In this document: piece after piece, positions 50,701-61,572 of the stretch
How the letters are laid out: the number at the start of each line of letters is the position of its first letter
Position numbering within the stretch: position 1 is the first letter of the stretch
Origin: Sebastes aleutianus
Lineage: Eukaryota; Chordata; Actinopteri; Perciformes; Sebastidae
Assembly (NCBI GenBank): GCA_916700875.1
Contig: CAKAKS010000067.1
Coordinates: forward strand, 4,465,409 to 4,529,408
DNA length: 64,000 bases
Reading direction: 5' to 3'
The notes under the pieces: generated by a model
Database searches by the model: none
Seen by the model: only the letters and a program-made list of their open reading frames with translations
Told to the model about the DNA's origin: nothing
Made by a program: the position numbers and the translations under genes

Positions 50701-53700
50701 CGACAACAAGCAAAACAACACAACACGGCAAACAATTGTCAGCGTCACTGCGGTCAAAAACCCTTTGCCCTACCGGGCTAAACCCTGACGCCAACAACAC
50801 ACTTCCTACCTACAGTATATATCCGTGACTGAGTCATGCAATTAACACAGCGACACCCAGTGTTCCTAACAGTGAATTACGCCACAACCTCAGGATGTGT
50901 CAGCATCATTTTTTGGCTTCTACACTTACATTAAGTAACTGGATGAATGTTAAAGTGCATAAACTATTCAAAACAGTTGTTGCCCACCAATGGGCAGGAG
51001 CAACTTGAAAGGATTGTCAATTACTTTTCTGTTTTGGTTTTTATGCCTCCGCGTCCAGCGACAGCTGTGGCCGGAGGCATTATGTCTTCTGTTTGTCCAT
51101 CTGTACGTATACATACGTCCGGTCCGTTCTCATGAACGTGATATCTCAGGAACGCCTGGAAGAAATTTCTTCAAATTTGGCACAAATGTCCACTTTGACT
51201 CAAGGATGAAGTAATTCGATTTTGGTGGTCAAAGTTCAAGGTCATTGTGACCTCACAAACATGTTTTGGGCCATAACTCAAGAATTCAAATGCTAATTAT
51301 GACAATTTCACACAAATGTATGGTAGTAATAATAATAATATGTTAAAATGATGCGGTCATGACATTTTGGACAGACATGGATGTAAATTGCAACTTGACT
51401 GGTTGGTGGAGGCATACTACCGTGAGGCGGTAATTCTAGTTCTTACTTAAATGGTGCATGTGATTGATGGATTACTAACCAGTCTGGACATTCTTTCGCT
51501 AGCATAACCTAAAATGACCCATGATACACTGTACATAGTATTATAATAAAATACCTCAAAGTTAGCCAGGCCATTTAAGTTTGGATACAGGTAGAAGTAG
51601 ATCCCTTCCCAAGCTCCAGGTAGAGTCAGTCCTCTGATGAGCAGCACCAGGAGCATTATGTAGGGGAACGTGGCTGTGACGTACACTACCTTAAAACAAA
51701 ATATTGACATAATCATTAATGGAGATGATTAATGTAACTATGTTGTAGAATACTTAAATAAAATGCATAATGATAGTTTATGTGTGCTGTAAGGGTAACA
51801 TTTTAAATTAAATTAAGATTTTAAATATTTCCACTTACCTTTCCAGAAGATCTGACACCTTTCCAGATACTGAAGTAGCAGAACACCCAGCTGGCCAGAA
51901 GACACAAGGCCAGCTCCCATCTCACACTGCCCAGCTCCTCAATGCCTCCAGACATGCCCAGCACCCGCCGCCTGAGAAGGGAAATATAAGAGGTACATAT
52001 AAAATAACGTGACACAGTTTACCCTTTGCCTGGTTGCTACCTGCTAGTGTAGTAAATGGCATGTCCAGTAGTGTAAGTTATGTATATGTTTTATATTTTA
52101 CTGTAATTATTCTTCCCACTTAGCCAGAAATCTCTGATTCAGCTGTTATTGAGCACATTCCTGGCCAGTCCAGTTCAGTGGAAGATGGGATGACATAATG
52201 AAAATAAAACACTATAAACATGTTAAAGAGATGATTGTGTGTAGAAATATAATGACAACTTTATCCCACAGTATTGCACAAATGTAATGGGGGAAAAAGG
52301 AGTGTGATATTGTATATAAGAGAATATCCAATATGCCAGTCCTTTGGGATATTGGATGGCCAGTTAATGAAATTAAATCTTCAGGTCTTTACCATAGTGA
52401 ACGCATTAGGCAGGAATTCATTTTCCATTGATTTACATGTATTTGTTTCAAATATTATCAGCAGACAAGTAGAACCCTCACTTCGATCACTATTCACAAG
52501 GAGTTTGACACAATGCCAATAATCAGATGCAGAATGATTTTTTTAGCTAAAACGAGTTACTATTACCAAGCAACCCGCCACTATTCATCTGCAGTTGTTC
52601 TCTACTAGTGGAAGTTGGCAACCCTAAACACACATTTAGCACATACATTTGATTGTCCAAAGCTGAGGTGTATGCTGGGATGGTTGTATTAATGTTAAAA
52701 CTGCCCCAAAAAATTCCGCTTGTGCCCCTCGGCCGCTTGCATAAAGGGCTTCTTCATCACGGGTTGGAGTTCAGTCCCAGTCCACCCCTGGATCATGTGG
52801 CACACCCAGTTTTTCTGATGCACACCCACAGTTGTTTTTCTGGCTACGCTAGTGCTGTCAAACCACTAACGTAACCAGAAAAACAACTGTGCATCAGAAT
52901 AATGGAGTCTGTCACATGATCCAGGGGGCCGGGACTTTGAGAGGGAGACGCCCTTCATGCAAGTGTCCGAAGGGCAGTTTTAACACTAATACAACCACCT
53001 CAGCTGAAACCTCAGTTTTTGACAATCAAATAAAAAATTAAAATTAAAAACTTTTTCCCCTGCTAATTGTGTGTTTAGGGTTGCCAACTCCCGCTATTAG
53101 AAATATAGATCGGCTGCAGATGGATAGTGGCGAGTTGTAGCATTGAATTCTGTTTCCCAAAAAAAGGTATTACGGTATTAAAAAGTCATAACAAAAGTCT
53201 TAAATCTGTTTTCTTTCCAGCTGTAGGAAGTAATGTTACATATAAAATGTTTCTGTATCTGATTGCTTGCTGTCAGGAGAGATTATAGACCTATAAACTA
53301 AAAGTAGTGTTGTGACAGTGGATTGTGCTGCAGGAGGCTGTTCAATCCTTTTTGTGTAGAGTTTCAGTCAGCACCATCAGACCTGTAGCAAGTACTGTCA
53401 CTACTGCTAGCTACGGTAGCTAGTAAACTCATTGTCTCCAGATGGGCAAGTGTTGATTTTAGCAAAAGCTTCAATGAACTTAAATGAAATAATGAATTGA
53501 GCATTTTTCATCAGTTAGATCATCAGAGCAGAAAAGCTTCAATGTGTCATTGTACAGTAGAGGACATGAACAAACAACATCATTTGTAGGATTTCACTTG
53601 TAGGATTTGTTGCACAGAAGTGTTACGAATTATACAACAGTTTTCACGGACTAAGTAGTACTCCTCATGGTAAACTGAACTTTGTGTGTAAATCAATGGC

Positions 53701-56387
53701 CTGACCCTTTAAATGATACTGTACTGATATCCACGTTGGTTCTAATATTTAATATTTGGGTCATTATTATGTAAATATCTTGAATGCTTAAAAAGTAATT
53801 CAAATAAAGACTCACTCCCAGAACTCAGTAGCAGCAGAGGTGGTGTTTCTCAGCATGGTCTGATTTGCTGTCACATTTGATGATGGAGAATCCAAAATCG
53901 GAAGACCCACACAGTTCGCTGGTTTAGAGAACAAACAAATGATAATGGTGAATTACTCTCATACAAACTAACAGAAGATGTCACTACAGGAATCTGAAAA
54001 ACAGCTAACTACAGATCATAAGATGGATGAGCTATATTTAACTGAAACTTGGCTGTACTCCATCTATCCACCCATCCATCCATCCATCCATCCATCCAGT
54101 ATCTTATCCTATTCAGGGTCGCGGGGGGGCTTGAGCTGATTATGTTTATGTTTCAGATATGTTTTCATGCAGGCAGTTTTGGTGAGTAGGTACACTTATT
54201 TTGAGTATCTTGCACTGATACTAAAATGCACTCCTCCTGTCTTATTAATGATAGTTTACCGACCGCCAAAAACAACCAAACATCTATCTCAATATCTACA
54301 AAAATTTAATTAATTATAACTCAGAAATTACGAAAGCAAGGAAAGCATATTTTAAAAGTACAGCAAACAATAATGCACATAATTCAAGGGGTCTCTTTTC
54401 TAATACAGATCAACTTTTGAACAACTCAACTCCAGGTGATTTTATTTCCACCAATGAATGCAGCCTTTTTTCACAACAAATTGGCTATGAGGGCAAATAT
54501 TCCCAGAATCTCTCATGCTCCTCCTACCCTGCCTCTTTTTCAGTTCACTACTATTTCTAATTTTGCACCACTCAGCGCTCATGATCTTGGAACGGTGGTT
54601 CAGAGCATCAAATGTTCCACTTCTTCCCTTGACCCCATCCCCACCTCCTTTTTTAAAAGTGTTTTAACTGTTTATCTAAGGATATTTTAACAATTGTTAA
54701 CACCTCTTTACATTCTGACAGTTTCCTCACTCACTCAACCACTTTTAAAGAAGCCCACTCTAACCCCATCTATTATTTGAAACCACTCATGTGGTGTTGC
54801 CCAGGGGCCAATTTTAGGCCCGTTGTTGTTTAGTTTGTACTTGTGCCTCTGGGCAAGCTTATCAAGAAATACAATGTGTGTTGCAATAACTATGCTGATG
54901 ACACACAACTATATATTTTTTCTGTCCCCAGATGATCTGAACCCCATTGACACACTATCAGAATGTATCAAAGATATTGATAACTGGATGTATTGTTTTA
55001 CAGCTTAACAGTAACAAGACCTCACTTTCCAGAGCCACATAAACAACATTATAAAACCGTATTTTATCATTTAAGAAATATTGCGAAGGTAAGGAGCTTT
55101 TTATCCCAGGAGGACGCTGAAAAACTCATCCATGCTTTTATTTCCAGTCTGCTAGACTACTGTAATGCACTGCTCACAGGACTACCTAAAACGCATCTCA
55201 ATCGTCTGCAACTACTCCAGAAAGAAGCTGCTAGAGTTTGACCTAGAAAAAGGAAATACGACCATATAACACCTTTTATATTGATATAACAACTGAAAGT
55301 TGTTATAACTAATTGTATGTTGTAAAAGTGGGCAGTTAACTGGTAACAGCTTTTTTGAAAATTCCATTTCAGTGAGTGAAACTTTTACTATATCTTGCTC
55401 AAATGTCTAGTGACATTTCTGCTTTTCCAAGTGACTTTCTTTGTTCTTTATTGTTATTAATCTCCAAATAATCTCTACCTATTGGACTTGCAGATAGGTA
55501 AGAAGAACAGGGCAATATGTTCTCCAAAAAATTACATTTCTCTGTTTTGTGTGATTTTGATAATATTTTATTTTTTATGTATGTTTTTCAAGCTTTAGAA
55601 AGTTTAAATAAATCTTACCTGTATTCCAGGTGTTCTCACAGGTGGCCCAGGGCAGCTGGGCTCTAAATGAGAACACCAAGTAGAAGAGAGCCCAGACTTG
55701 GGGTATAATGTAGCAGAAGTCGTAAAATCTCATGACCAAATGTCCATATCCAATTCCTAAAATACAAAACATTTGTAATCTTTTCCTAGGGTTATAATAT
55801 TTTTAATTTGTGGTTCTATTTTAGATATTTATTTGAGCCACATTTTCAGAGCCAGTTGAGTTTAAACAAAGTTATTAATATTCTGCAGTTGATGTTTTAG
55901 TATCGTGTACAAAGCGTAACAGTGTTTTGTTGTTCTCTTCTACTGACTGCATCTTTTATCTCAGCACAAATCAACTCACCTTGTGCCAGTGGACACAATT
56001 TCCTCCAAGACGTGATGAATCCTTCCTGGGTGAACTGACCAACTGAAGTCTCCAGTAGGAACAGAGGTATCCCACACACCACAGCTAACAGACCATATGG
56101 CACCAGAAAGGCACCTATGTATGTAAATAGAGATATATGCATGTATACCTGTAGGAATTACAAGATAATTCAATCAGCTCTTTAGTTCAGAATTTGTATG
56201 AGTCACCTCCACCATTCTTGTAGCAGAGGTAAGGAAATCTCCACACGTTGCCCAGGCCGACCACATTTCCTGCAACAACCAGAATATATTCTCTTTTCCC
56301 AGCCCACTGTCCTCTGTCTCCAGCTCTTCTCTGATTTTCTCTTTTCCTTCTGGCTTTGCTCATCTGAAGATCAGGAAAGATTTCCAT
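47702..56387 (-). CDS. SLC6 transporter gene B, 14 exons, splice defect after exon 11
   Basis: Paralogue of gene A. Exons 5' to 3': 56207-56387, 55980-56114, 55619-55756, 53816-53918, 51839-51971, 51555-51689, 50068-50171, 49731-49855, 49476-49588, 49242-49379, 49017-49119, 48639-48739, 48196-48366, 47702-47809. They would sum to 596 codons with stop and no frame break. Start MEIFPDLQMSKARRK; TM1 VVGLGNVWRFPYLCYK. TM6 reads CFSYSVAIGTLIVLGSYN, different from gene A. Exon 4 is 15 bp longer than in A. Exon 11 is followed by AT instead of GT; read-through would stop at TAA 48984-48982 after 11 extra residues, giving about 480 residues without TM11-12. So it may be a recent pseudogene, or use another donor. 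Introns hold a foldback, a possible LTR and an L2-like remnant. Confidence 0.8.
50584..50871 (-). mobile_element. Possible solo LTR in gene B intron 6
   Basis: On the minus strand it begins TGTTAGGAACACTGGG and ends CTAAAGGTAACA, so TGTTA/TAACA ends. It carries TATATACTGTAGG and, further on, AATAAA in CGAATAAATGG, in the order expected of promoter and polyA signal. No clean target duplication was seen, so the call is tentative. Confidence 0.4.
51040..51442. repeat. Interspersed repeat in gene B intron 6
   Basis: TATGCCTCCGCGTCCAGCG to GTGGAGGCATACTACCGTG, with GATATCTCAGGAACGCC and TTCAAGGTCATTGTGACC. Frequent in teleost genomes; the GGAGGCAT phrases at both ends may be degenerate termini. 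Non-coding. Confidence 0.55.
52582..53131. repeat. 550-bp foldback (inverted-repeat) element in gene B intron 4
   Basis: The two halves are near reverse complements: CATCTGCAGTTG/GGCTGCAGATGG outermost, GTTGGCAACCCTAAACACAC with GTGTGTTTAGGGTTGCCAAC, and innermost CACAGTTGTTTTTCTGG with CCAGAAAAACAACTGTG. The centre is at about 52858. Non-coding. Confidence 0.8.
54060..54135 (-). repeat. (CATC)n and SINE tail, antisense
   Basis: Seven or so CATC units followed by TATCCTATTCAGGGTCGCG, the reverse of the 3' end of the SINE at 18148. Confidence 0.7.
54250..55260 (+). mobile_element. Decayed L2-like LINE remnant in gene B intron 3
   Basis: Broken plus-strand frames keep reverse-transcriptase features: MLFSLYLCLWASL, a degraded YADDTQLYI box (CYADDTQLYIFF-like, around 54885-54920), SPDDLNPIDTLSECI and the C-terminal HAFISSLLDYCNALLTGLPK with NRLQLLQKEAARV. 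The order is that of fish L2/Maui elements. Frameshifts and deletions make it inactive. Confidence 0.7.
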
Positions 56388-56581
56388 GGTGTGTTTCTCA
56401 TATGATTCCTAAATCCTTTGTTTATGATTACAAGATCTTTGCTGATTGTATATGTGTCTTTTCCTAATTTGACTATATCCTGATCTCAACCAATCAATTT
56501 TCTTTAAATACAAAACCAGCTCCGAGGGTGCCATCTGTTTAATTTGCATGAGCAAATGTTATTCCTTCATGAATATGTATA

Positions 56582-56667
56582 ATTCACCTATACCATTCCT
56601 GCCTCAAATGTAGGAATATCTCCAAACGTTTCCCAGGCTGAATACATTTTCTCCAACAATCAGAATA
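56582..56667 (-). pseudogene. Degenerate SLC6 exon 1 fragment
   Basis: The minus strand reads like the TM1 exon (GENVFSLGNVWRYSYI) and is followed by GTGAAT as in the real exon. The conserved Cys codon is TGA and several residues differ. It lies just upstream of gene B. Confidence 0.65.
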
Positions 56668-56810
56668 TATATATATATGATATACAGTATATAAGGATTC
56701 CAGTGTGCTGTGATGCCAGAATGTTGCAGATGTTGTGTTGTGATGGCTTCTGCTCTAAAGATACTTTATGTATTTTTTGCAAAGGTCAAGAGTGAAATTT
56801 AAACCTCTAC

Positions 56811-57240
56811 TTTCCTCCAAGACATGATGAATCCTTCCTGGGTGAACTGACCAACTGAAGTCTCCAGTAGGAACAGAGGTATCCCACACACCACAGCTAA
56901 CAGACCATATGGCACCAGAAAGGCACCTATGTATGTAAATAGAGATATATGCATGTATACCTGTAGGAATTACAAGATAATTAAATCAGCTCTTTACTAA
57001 GTTCAGAATTTGTATGATTCACCTCCACCATGCTTGTAGCAGAGGTAAGGAAATCTCCACACGTTGCCCAGGCCGACCACATTTCCTGCAACAACCAGAA
57101 TATATTCTCTTTTACTGGCCCACTGTCCTCTGTCTCCAGCTCTTCTCTGATTTTCTGTTTTTCTTCTTTGTCTGTTCATCTCAAGACCAAGGACTTCATC
57201 CGTTGTGTGTTTCAGTTGTAATTCAGAAGAATACTGAAGA
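56811..57240 (-). pseudogene. Orphan SLC6 exons 1 and 2, mixed origin
   Basis: Exon 1 copy at 57023-57179 (157 bp, MNRQRRKTENQRR, donor GTGAATC) is closest to gene A, including the ACG upstream of the Met. Exon 2 copy at 56811-56926, and the intron between, are closest to gene B. Exon 2 ends early in TCTTGGAGGAAAG and has no donor. YKHGG replaces YKNGG. It could not form a gene alone, but exon 1 could in principle splice to gene B exon 2 downstream. Confidence 0.8.
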
Positions 57241-57524
57241 CTGCAAACTGATCTTTGCCTCTTTTATTATGTGTCTTTTGCTAATTTGACTGTGTCCTGC
57301 CCCATGGAACATAACAAGTTCCAGTGTGGATGGGGCCACTTTGCTGTTTTGGCAGGAGGACTTATTCCAAGACTCACCAATCATTCATTTAAATATGCAT
57401 TTGCAAACTGATCTTTGCTGCTTTTATTCTGTATAATTTTTTATTTGACTACATCCTGGTCTGGAGATTAGAGATTGGAATTGGATCACAGAATATCAGA
57501 TGTATGGAGGAAAGGAACCTGCCA

Positions 57525-58010
57525 AAATCAAAAATAAATTAATAAATAAATAAATGACTCAATAAATAAATAAATATGCCATTAAAATTAGCAAAAATGA
57601 ACATTAAAAAGAAATGTAGTCATTAATTAATTGATCAAATGTAACATATATTGATATTTCTGATATACGTTGCTTTTTTATTTATTTACCTTTGTAATAA
57701 TTCCCTTATTTATTTACTCTAATGATTAATTAGATTAATTAATTTCAACTTTTATTTATTCATGTATTTATTTTTATTTCCATATTTATTTTGCATTCAT
57801 GTTGTATTTATTTTATATTTATTTTTAAATGTATGTATTTATTTATGTGTTTAAGCATTTATTTATTAATTTATGCATGATTTCCCCTTAGCATTTTATT
57901 CTTTATATATTTCCTCAAACGTATTTATCTCTGTACTATTTTCTTTATACATTTATTCATACATTTGTTTTTACATTTCTTCATGCATTTCTGCTTCATT
58001 ATGCAAATGA
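57525..58010. repeat. AT-rich (AAAT)n / (ATTT)n block
   Basis: Runs of AAATAAATAAAT at 57535-57585 are followed by TTTATTTATTTA-type sequence at 57680-57970, potentially folding back. No gene. Confidence 0.7.
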
Positions 58011-58886
58011 GGGGGCATTGCTCTCATTTTGTGTCATGCTTTCAGTCTTAGCAATCGAGCCCAGATAGGGCAGAGCATGTAGGAAATAGTTGTAGGAAGG
58101 AAAGTGACAGGCCGTGCTCATGGGAGAAGTTTGCTTTCTCTCAGAAATCTCCTTAGGTTTAGGCAACAAACCCACTTAGTTGAGTACTGTGGAAATGTGT
58201 TTCCCAAACTGTCAGTGCGTCATGATGGGTAGAGTTCTGATAATTATGCGTTTGTTTTGAACTCTCCCCGTGCCCAAGTACGTCACAGTTACGCCAAGGA
58301 AGCCTGGCCTCGAAAGAGTGAAATTTAAAGCTCTACTTTTAAACCAACATGGAAGGGAAGTCGTTAAAGTGCTCTTCACGCTACAAAACAATGTAAATTT
58401 GAACATCTTCAATTCTATGAGAACTGGGCAAACTCCGTCTGCTGATGAAGATCATGTGATACGATTGAAAGCTCCTGAACAGCTACTACACGGTCCTTGA
58501 GGTGGGATTATTTTGGCAATGCAACCGGTGCTCACTTCCAACTCGTCAAATATCGCCTTTTTGGTAAGTGAACCTCGGCATCAGAAACCGACGCACGGAG
58601 GCGCCCTTTAGCAACAGTATGTGATGAACCGAGCTTTCAACTAACTTCAATGTAAACCCAACTGCGGCGTTATTCCAATGTTAGTCAGAACGCGCAACGT
58701 AGTATTAATATCCTTTCAGGGTGGGCGGGGGGTGATGGTAGTGGGGTCAAACAAACAAGACTTTCAACCATGGATGTATTAAGAGAACTGGATATAGCGT
58801 TGGAGGCGGGGCCCCGTTCATTCCTATGAAAGTTGCTCAGTGGCACATGAAGACAAAATGGCTGGACTTCCGGCGATCTTCCGCAA
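58011..58886. other. Intergenic repeat fragments
   Basis: 58148-58180 resembles 12415-12450. 58765-58870 (GGATGTATTAAGAGAACTGG, then GGAGGCGGGGCCCCGTTC) is a repeat common in fish. A 76-codon open frame at 58270-58500 has no recognisable domain. Confidence 0.4.
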
Positions 58887-59215
58887 TTACAAGATAATTC
58901 AATCAGCTCTTTACTAAGTTAAGAATTTGTATGATTCACCTCCCCCATTCTTGTAGCAGAGATAAGGAAATATCCACACGTTGCCCAGGCCGACCACATT
59001 TCCAGCAACAACCAGAGTATATTCTCTTTTACCGGCCCACTGTCCTCTGTCTCCAGCTCTTCTCTGATTTTCCCTTTTCCTTCTAGCTTTGTTCATCTGA
59101 AGATCGGGGAAGTTTTCCATGGTGTGTTTCTGTCATGATTCCAAGATCTTTGTTGACTTTATGTCATTTCCTAATTTGACTATATTCTGATTCCAACCCA
59201 TCAATCATGTTTAAA
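58887..59215 (-). pseudogene. Orphan SLC6 exon 1, gene B-like
   Basis: 58940-59120 (181 bp) begins MENFPDLQMNKARRK with a good donor (GTGAATC) and about 50 bp of intron 1, after which the match stops at about 58887. The conserved TM1 VWRFPY is VWIFPY here. The upstream side also resembles the gene B 5' flank. No other exons follow. Confidence 0.8.
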
Positions 59216-59324
59216 TACAAAATCAGCTCCAGGGTTAACGGTGCTACCTGTCTGTTTTGCAAGAACCCAAGGAGCTCTTAAATTAAGAGTCAAATTAAAA
59301 GTCAGTCAAATGGTTCCCTTTTTT

Positions 59325-60317
59325 AGAAGTGGGGATCGGAGGATTTGCTCCAGTTATCAGGGTATCACACTGCTCAGTCTCCTCGGGTAAGTTTATTTTA
59401 GGGTGCGACTGTCGAACCTCAGACCCAGGAGGAACATTGCGGATTCTGTCCTGGCCGTGGAGCAGTGGACCAGCTCTTCATCTTCTTCTTGCGGGGCTGT
59501 TGGAGGGGTCATGGGAGTTTGTCCATCCACTCTACATGTCTTTTGTGGACTTGGAGAAGGCTTACAACCATGTACCCTGGAGAGTCCTGTGGGGGGTTCT
59601 GCGGGAATATGGATCGTTGCTACAAGCCATCCGGTCCTTGTATAACCAATGTGAGAGCTGCGTCCGTGTACTCGGCACAAAGTCAAACACATTTCCAGTG
59701 GTTATTGGCCTCTGCCAGGGTTGTCCCTTGTCACTATTTCTGTTTGTGATTTTCATGGACAGGATCTTAAAGCGCAACTGAGTGGAGGATAATGTCCGGT
59801 CTGGGAACCTCAGAATTGTGTCTCTGCTCTTTGCAAATGATGTGGCTCTGTTGGCTCCATCAGACCTTCAGCACACACTAGGGTGGTTAGCAGTCGATTG
59901 TGAAGAGGTTGGGATGAGAGTCAGTACCTCCAACCCTGCTAAAAAACAGAGGATTGCGCCCTCCGGGTTGGGAGTGAGTCACTGCTCTCAATTTACCAGT
60001 CCATCTACAATCCCACCCTCCCCTATGGTCATGAGTTTGGGTAGTGACCAAAAGAATGAGATCGGGAATACAAGCAGACGAAATGAGCTTCCTTTGTAGG
60101 TTGGCTGGGCTCAGCCTTAAAGAAAGAGTGAGGAGCTCAGACATCCGGATGGAGCTCAGAGTAGAGCTGCTGCTCCTTTGCATCAAAAGGGTCAGCTGAG
60201 GGTGGTTCGGGCATCTGATCAGGAAGCCTCCTGGACGCCTCCCTTTAGAGGTTTTCCAGATACGTACAACTGGTAAAAGACCCCAGGGTAGACCCTGAAC
60301 ATACTGGAGAGATTATA
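59325..60317 (+). mobile_element. Non-LTR retrotransposon RT fragment
   Basis: Plus-strand frames with frameshifts give GDRRICSSYQGITLLSLLG-like sequence, then FVDLEKAYNHVPWRVLWG, GLCQGCPLSLFLFVIFMDR and SLLFANDVALLAPSD (the catalytic ADD is AND), ending near WRDYI. It is inactive: one catalytic Asp is lost and frames are broken. The Tc1-like element at 60318 interrupts the WRDY region. Confidence 0.75.
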
Positions 60318-61572
60318 TACACTGCTCAAAAAAATTAAGGGAACACTTAAATCACACATCCGATCTTGATGAAAGAATTATCCAAGTTGAAAATATTTAC
60401 TGATGTACATTGTATAATTTGTTGAGAACAAAATGACGTTCAACGATCAATGGACACCAAAATCATCAACCCATTGAGGGCTGGATTCAAAATAAAAGTA
60501 AAAAATTGAAATCACAGGCTGATCCACCTTGCGTGAATTTCATAAGGGCAACTCATAATGTGACTCAGTAGTGTCTACGGCCCCTGCTTGCCTGTATACA
60601 CTCCCGACAACGTCTGGGCATGCTCCTGATGAGTCGGCGGATGGTGTCCTGGGGGATCTCCTCCCAGACCTGGATCAGGGCATCATTGAGTTCCTGGACA
60701 GTCTGTGGCGGTACCTGGCGGCGTTGGATGCACCGATACATAACGTCCCATAGGTGCTCAATTGGATTTAGGTCAGGGGAAAGTGAGGGCCAGTCAATGG
60801 CATCAATGCCTTCGTCATCCAGGAACTGCCTACACACTCTGGCCACATGAGGCTGGGCATTGTCCTGCACCAAGAGGAACACAGGGCCCACTGCACCAGG
60901 AGGAACACAGGGCCCACTGCACCAGGAGGAACACAGGGACTACTGCACCAGGAGGAACCCAGGGCCCACTGCACCAGGAGGAACCCGGGGCCCACTGCAC
61001 CAGGAGGAACCAGGGCCCGTTGCACCAGCGTAAGGTCTGACAATCGCTCTGAGGATTTCATGCCAGTATCTAACAGCAGTCAGGGTACCGTTGGCTATGA
61101 CATGGAGGTCTGTGCGACCCTACAAGGATACAGTATGCCTCCCCAGACCATCACTGACCCACTGCCAAACCGGTCATGCTGGATGATGTTACAGGCAGCA
61201 TAACGTTCACCACGGCGTCTCCAGACTCTTTCAAGCCTGTCACATGTGCTCAGTCTGAACCTGCTCTCATCTGTGAAGAGAACGAGGCGCCAATGCGGAC
61301 CTGCCAGTTCTGGTGTTCTCTGGCAAATGCCAATCAAGCTGCATAGTGGTATCTCCTCCGTGCTCTTGAGACTGTGCTGGGAAACACAGCAAACCTTCTT
61401 GCGACTGCACGTATGGATGTGCCAACCTGGAGGAGCTGGACTACCTGTGCAACCTGATTGGGCTGCAGGTACCGCGTCATGCTACAAGTAGTGACGAGGA
61501 CACTAGCAGAACACAGAAGTAGAGAAGAACCGGTCAGGAAAAATGAGGAGAGAGCAGCTGTCTGTGGCCACT
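60318..61572 (-). mobile_element. Tc1-like transposon, broken, one end missing
   Basis: The left terminal CACTGCTCAAAAAAATTAAG follows a TA. On the minus strand the transposase starts at 61480 (MTRYLQPNQVAQVVQLLQ, helix-turn-helix). After a deletion and frameshift at about 61345 it continues with VLFTDESRFRLS (first Asp), GSVMVWGGI, LVQDNAQPHVARVC (second Asp) and SPDLNPIEHLWD (Glu), i.e. DD34E. A 26-bp repeat array interrupts it before QDNA. The right terminal repeat was not found. Confidence 0.85.
60876..61027. repeat. 26-bp minisatellite inside transposase
   Basis: About six copies of a 26-bp unit with GGCCCACTGCACCAGGAGG. It corresponds to a GxxFLLVQ stretch of the transposase, amplified. 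Confidence 0.85.

Noticed and set aside
59393..59692. Minus-strand open frame
   Set aside because: Antisense to the LINE reverse-transcriptase fragment.
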